Shown here piece by piece: positions 63,172 through 64,000 of a DNA stretch of 64,000 nt. The number at the start of each line of letters is the position of its first letter. Within the stretch, counting starts at the first letter, position 1. A program made the translations under genes and the position numbers. The notes below the pieces were generated by a model. It searched no databases, was not told where the DNA came from, and was given only the letters and a program-made list of their open reading frames with translations. The stretch comes from Gordonia crocea (GTDB lineage Bacteria; Actinomycetota; Actinomycetes; Mycobacteriales; Mycobacteriaceae), in assembly GCF_009932435.1 (NCBI RefSeq), contig NZ_BJOU01000019.1, forward strand, positions 62,001 through 126,000, written 5' to 3'.

Positions 63172-63181
63172 GTCGCTGGAT

Positions 63182-63211
63182 TTGGCCCCGACCTGCGCAT
63201 TCCCCTACACT
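63182..63211 (+). promoter_or_regulatory. Probable promoter of the second ribosomal unit (rplN onward)
   Basis: TTGGCC (63182-63187), an 18-base spacer and TACACT (63206-63211) resemble the promoter placed before rpsJ. Transcription would start near 63218 and leave a leader of about 159 bases to rplN. The gap 63212-63376 contains no gene; it holds short GC palindromes and ends in an AGGAG ribosome binding site. Confidence 0.5.
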
Positions 63212-63376
63212 GAAACGGTTGCCTGCGGCGCAGTAGCGTCGCGAGTCGGCACGTGAACCCACTGGTGTTGCCTCGGGAGACCGAGAAACGCCAGGCAGGC
63301 ACGTGTCTGATGGCAGCAGGCCGTGCGCGTCGGGTCGGTAATCCGGCGGGCAACAACACCAGGTCAGGAGACACGA

Positions 63377-63745
63377 GTGATTCAGCAGGAATCCCGCGTG
63401 CGCGTCGCCGATAACACCGGTGCCAAGGAAATCTTGTGCATCCGCGTGCTGGGTGGCTCGTCGCGGCGATACGCCGGGATCGGCGACGTCATCGTCGCCA
63501 CCGTCAAGGACGCCATCCCCGGCGGCAACATCAAGAAGGGCGAGGTCGTCAAGGCCGTCATCGTCCGCACTGTCAAAGAGCGTCGTCGTCCCGACGGCAG
63601 CTACATCCGCTTCGACGAGAACGCGGCCGTCATCCTCAAGGGTGAGAGCGATCCCCGCGGTACCCGCATCTTCGGCCCGGTCGGCCGCGAGCTGCGCGAG
63701 AAGCGCTTCATGAAGATCGTTTCGCTGGCTCCGGAGGTGCTCTAA
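63377..63745 (+). CDS. rplN: 50S ribosomal protein L14
   Basis: A 122-residue L14. [20 protein letters not shown] and [26 protein letters not shown] sequence (here [20 protein letters not shown]) are canonical. L14 lies at the subunit interface and binds 23S helix 95. The true start is the GTG at 63377 with AGGAG seven bases upstream, because family members begin at MIQQES; the open frame extends further upstream but is not family-like. It is normally co-transcribed with rpsQ, from which it is separated here by about 43.8 kb. Confidence 0.97.
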   Translation: MIQQESRVRVADNTGAKEILCIRVLGGSSRRYAGIGDVIVATVKDAIPGGNIKKGEVVKAVIVRTVKERRRPDGSYIRFDENAAVILKGESDPRGTRIFGPVGRELREKRFMKIVSLAPEVL

Positions 63746-63747
63746 CC

Positions 63748-64000
63748 ATGAAGGTGCACAAGGGCGACACCGTGATCGTCGTTTCCGGCAAGGACAAGGG
63801 CGCCAAGGGCAAGGTCATCCAGGCCTTCCCGAAGCAGCAGCGTGTCCTCGTCGAGGGCGTGAACCGCATCAAGAAGCACACCGCCGCGTCGGCTGACGAG
63901 CGCGGCGCCTCCTCCGGGGGCATCGTGACCCAGGAGGCCTCCATCCACGTGTCGAACGTGATGGTCGTGGACTCCGACGGCAACCCGACCCGCGTGGGTT
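63748..64000 (+). CDS. rplX: 50S ribosomal protein L24 (3' truncated by the window)
   Basis: The first 84 codons of L24. [22 protein letters not shown] is the KOW motif that contacts rRNA, followed by [13 protein letters not shown] and [18 protein letters not shown]24 starts large-subunit assembly. It begins two bases after the rplN stop, so the interrupted ribosomal gene order resumes normally; rplE is expected next, outside the window. Confidence 0.97.
   Translation, partial: MKVHKGDTVIVVSGKDKGAKGKVIQAFPKQQRVLVEGVNRIKKHTAASADERGASSGGIVTQEASIHVSNVMVVDSDGNPTRVG

Overview
This is high-GC actinobacterial DNA, most likely from a mycolic-acid-containing member of the Mycobacteriales. Gordonia or a close relative is my best guess; the genus is an inference. 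The signs are a mycofactocin gene trio next to the S10 ribosomal operon (the Mycobacterium tuberculosis order), a KstR-type operator, an antigen-85-like esterase, GTG/TTG starts, 1-4 base gene overlaps and several apparently leaderless genes.

Layout. (1) 1-7085: a catabolic and regulatory block with the end of a flavin monooxygenase, a START-like protein, a small secreted protein, a mycofactocin-type dehydrogenase behind a KstR-like box, a second SDR with a SnoaL-like partner and a divergent TetR regulator, a secreted beta-propeller with its own divergent TetR regulator, and an alpha-methylacyl-CoA racemase. (2) 7247-10628: mftE-mftF-mftG, overlapping, but without mftA-D beside them. (3) 10636-13988: a hotdog protein, a large membrane protein, an inverted array of 21-bp repeats, and a PtpB-like phosphatase gene broken by a one-base frameshift. 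(4) 14285-19601: the S10 operon rpsJ-rplC-rplD-rplW-rplB-rpsS-rplV-rpsC-rplP-rpmC-rpsQ, with a promoter, a leader hairpin and a strong terminator right after rpsQ. (5) 19702-22893: four minus-strand genes, including a CoA-transferase/HMG-CoA-lyase pair. (6) 23118-54796: three nonribosomal peptide synthetases in a row, with nine adenylation domains in all (C-A-T-C; A-T-C-A-T-C-A-T-C; A-T-C-A-T-C-A-T-C-A-T-E-C-A-T-TE). (7) 54811-59592: an Ag85-like esterase, a Drr-type ABC exporter (two permeases, one ATPase) and two small paralogous proteins resembling the start of an adenylation domain. (8) 59622-63053: a GH92 mannosidase. (9) 63054-64000: another array of the 21-bp repeat, a new promoter, then rplN and rplX, which resume the ribosomal gene order.

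How it fits together. About 43.8 kb separates rpsQ from rplN, so one ancestral ribosomal transcription unit is now two, each with a similar promoter (TTGGAC-N18-CATACT and TTGGCC-N18-TACACT). The synthetases should build a nine-residue peptide, possibly N-acylated by the EntF-like first condensation domain. The predicted residues are Thr at position 6, an epimerised residue at position 8 and Ser at position 9, with release by the terminal thioesterase. The exporter and the secreted esterase are the likely export and surface-processing arm. The most novel signal is a roughly 90-residue module resembling the N-terminal edge of an adenylation domain. It appears four times: at the C-terminus of the first synthetase, at the N-terminus of the second, and as two stand-alone proteins flanking the exporter genes. 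I saw no MbtH-like protein, phosphopantetheinyl transferase, acyl-AMP ligase, insertion sequence, tRNA or CRISPR array.
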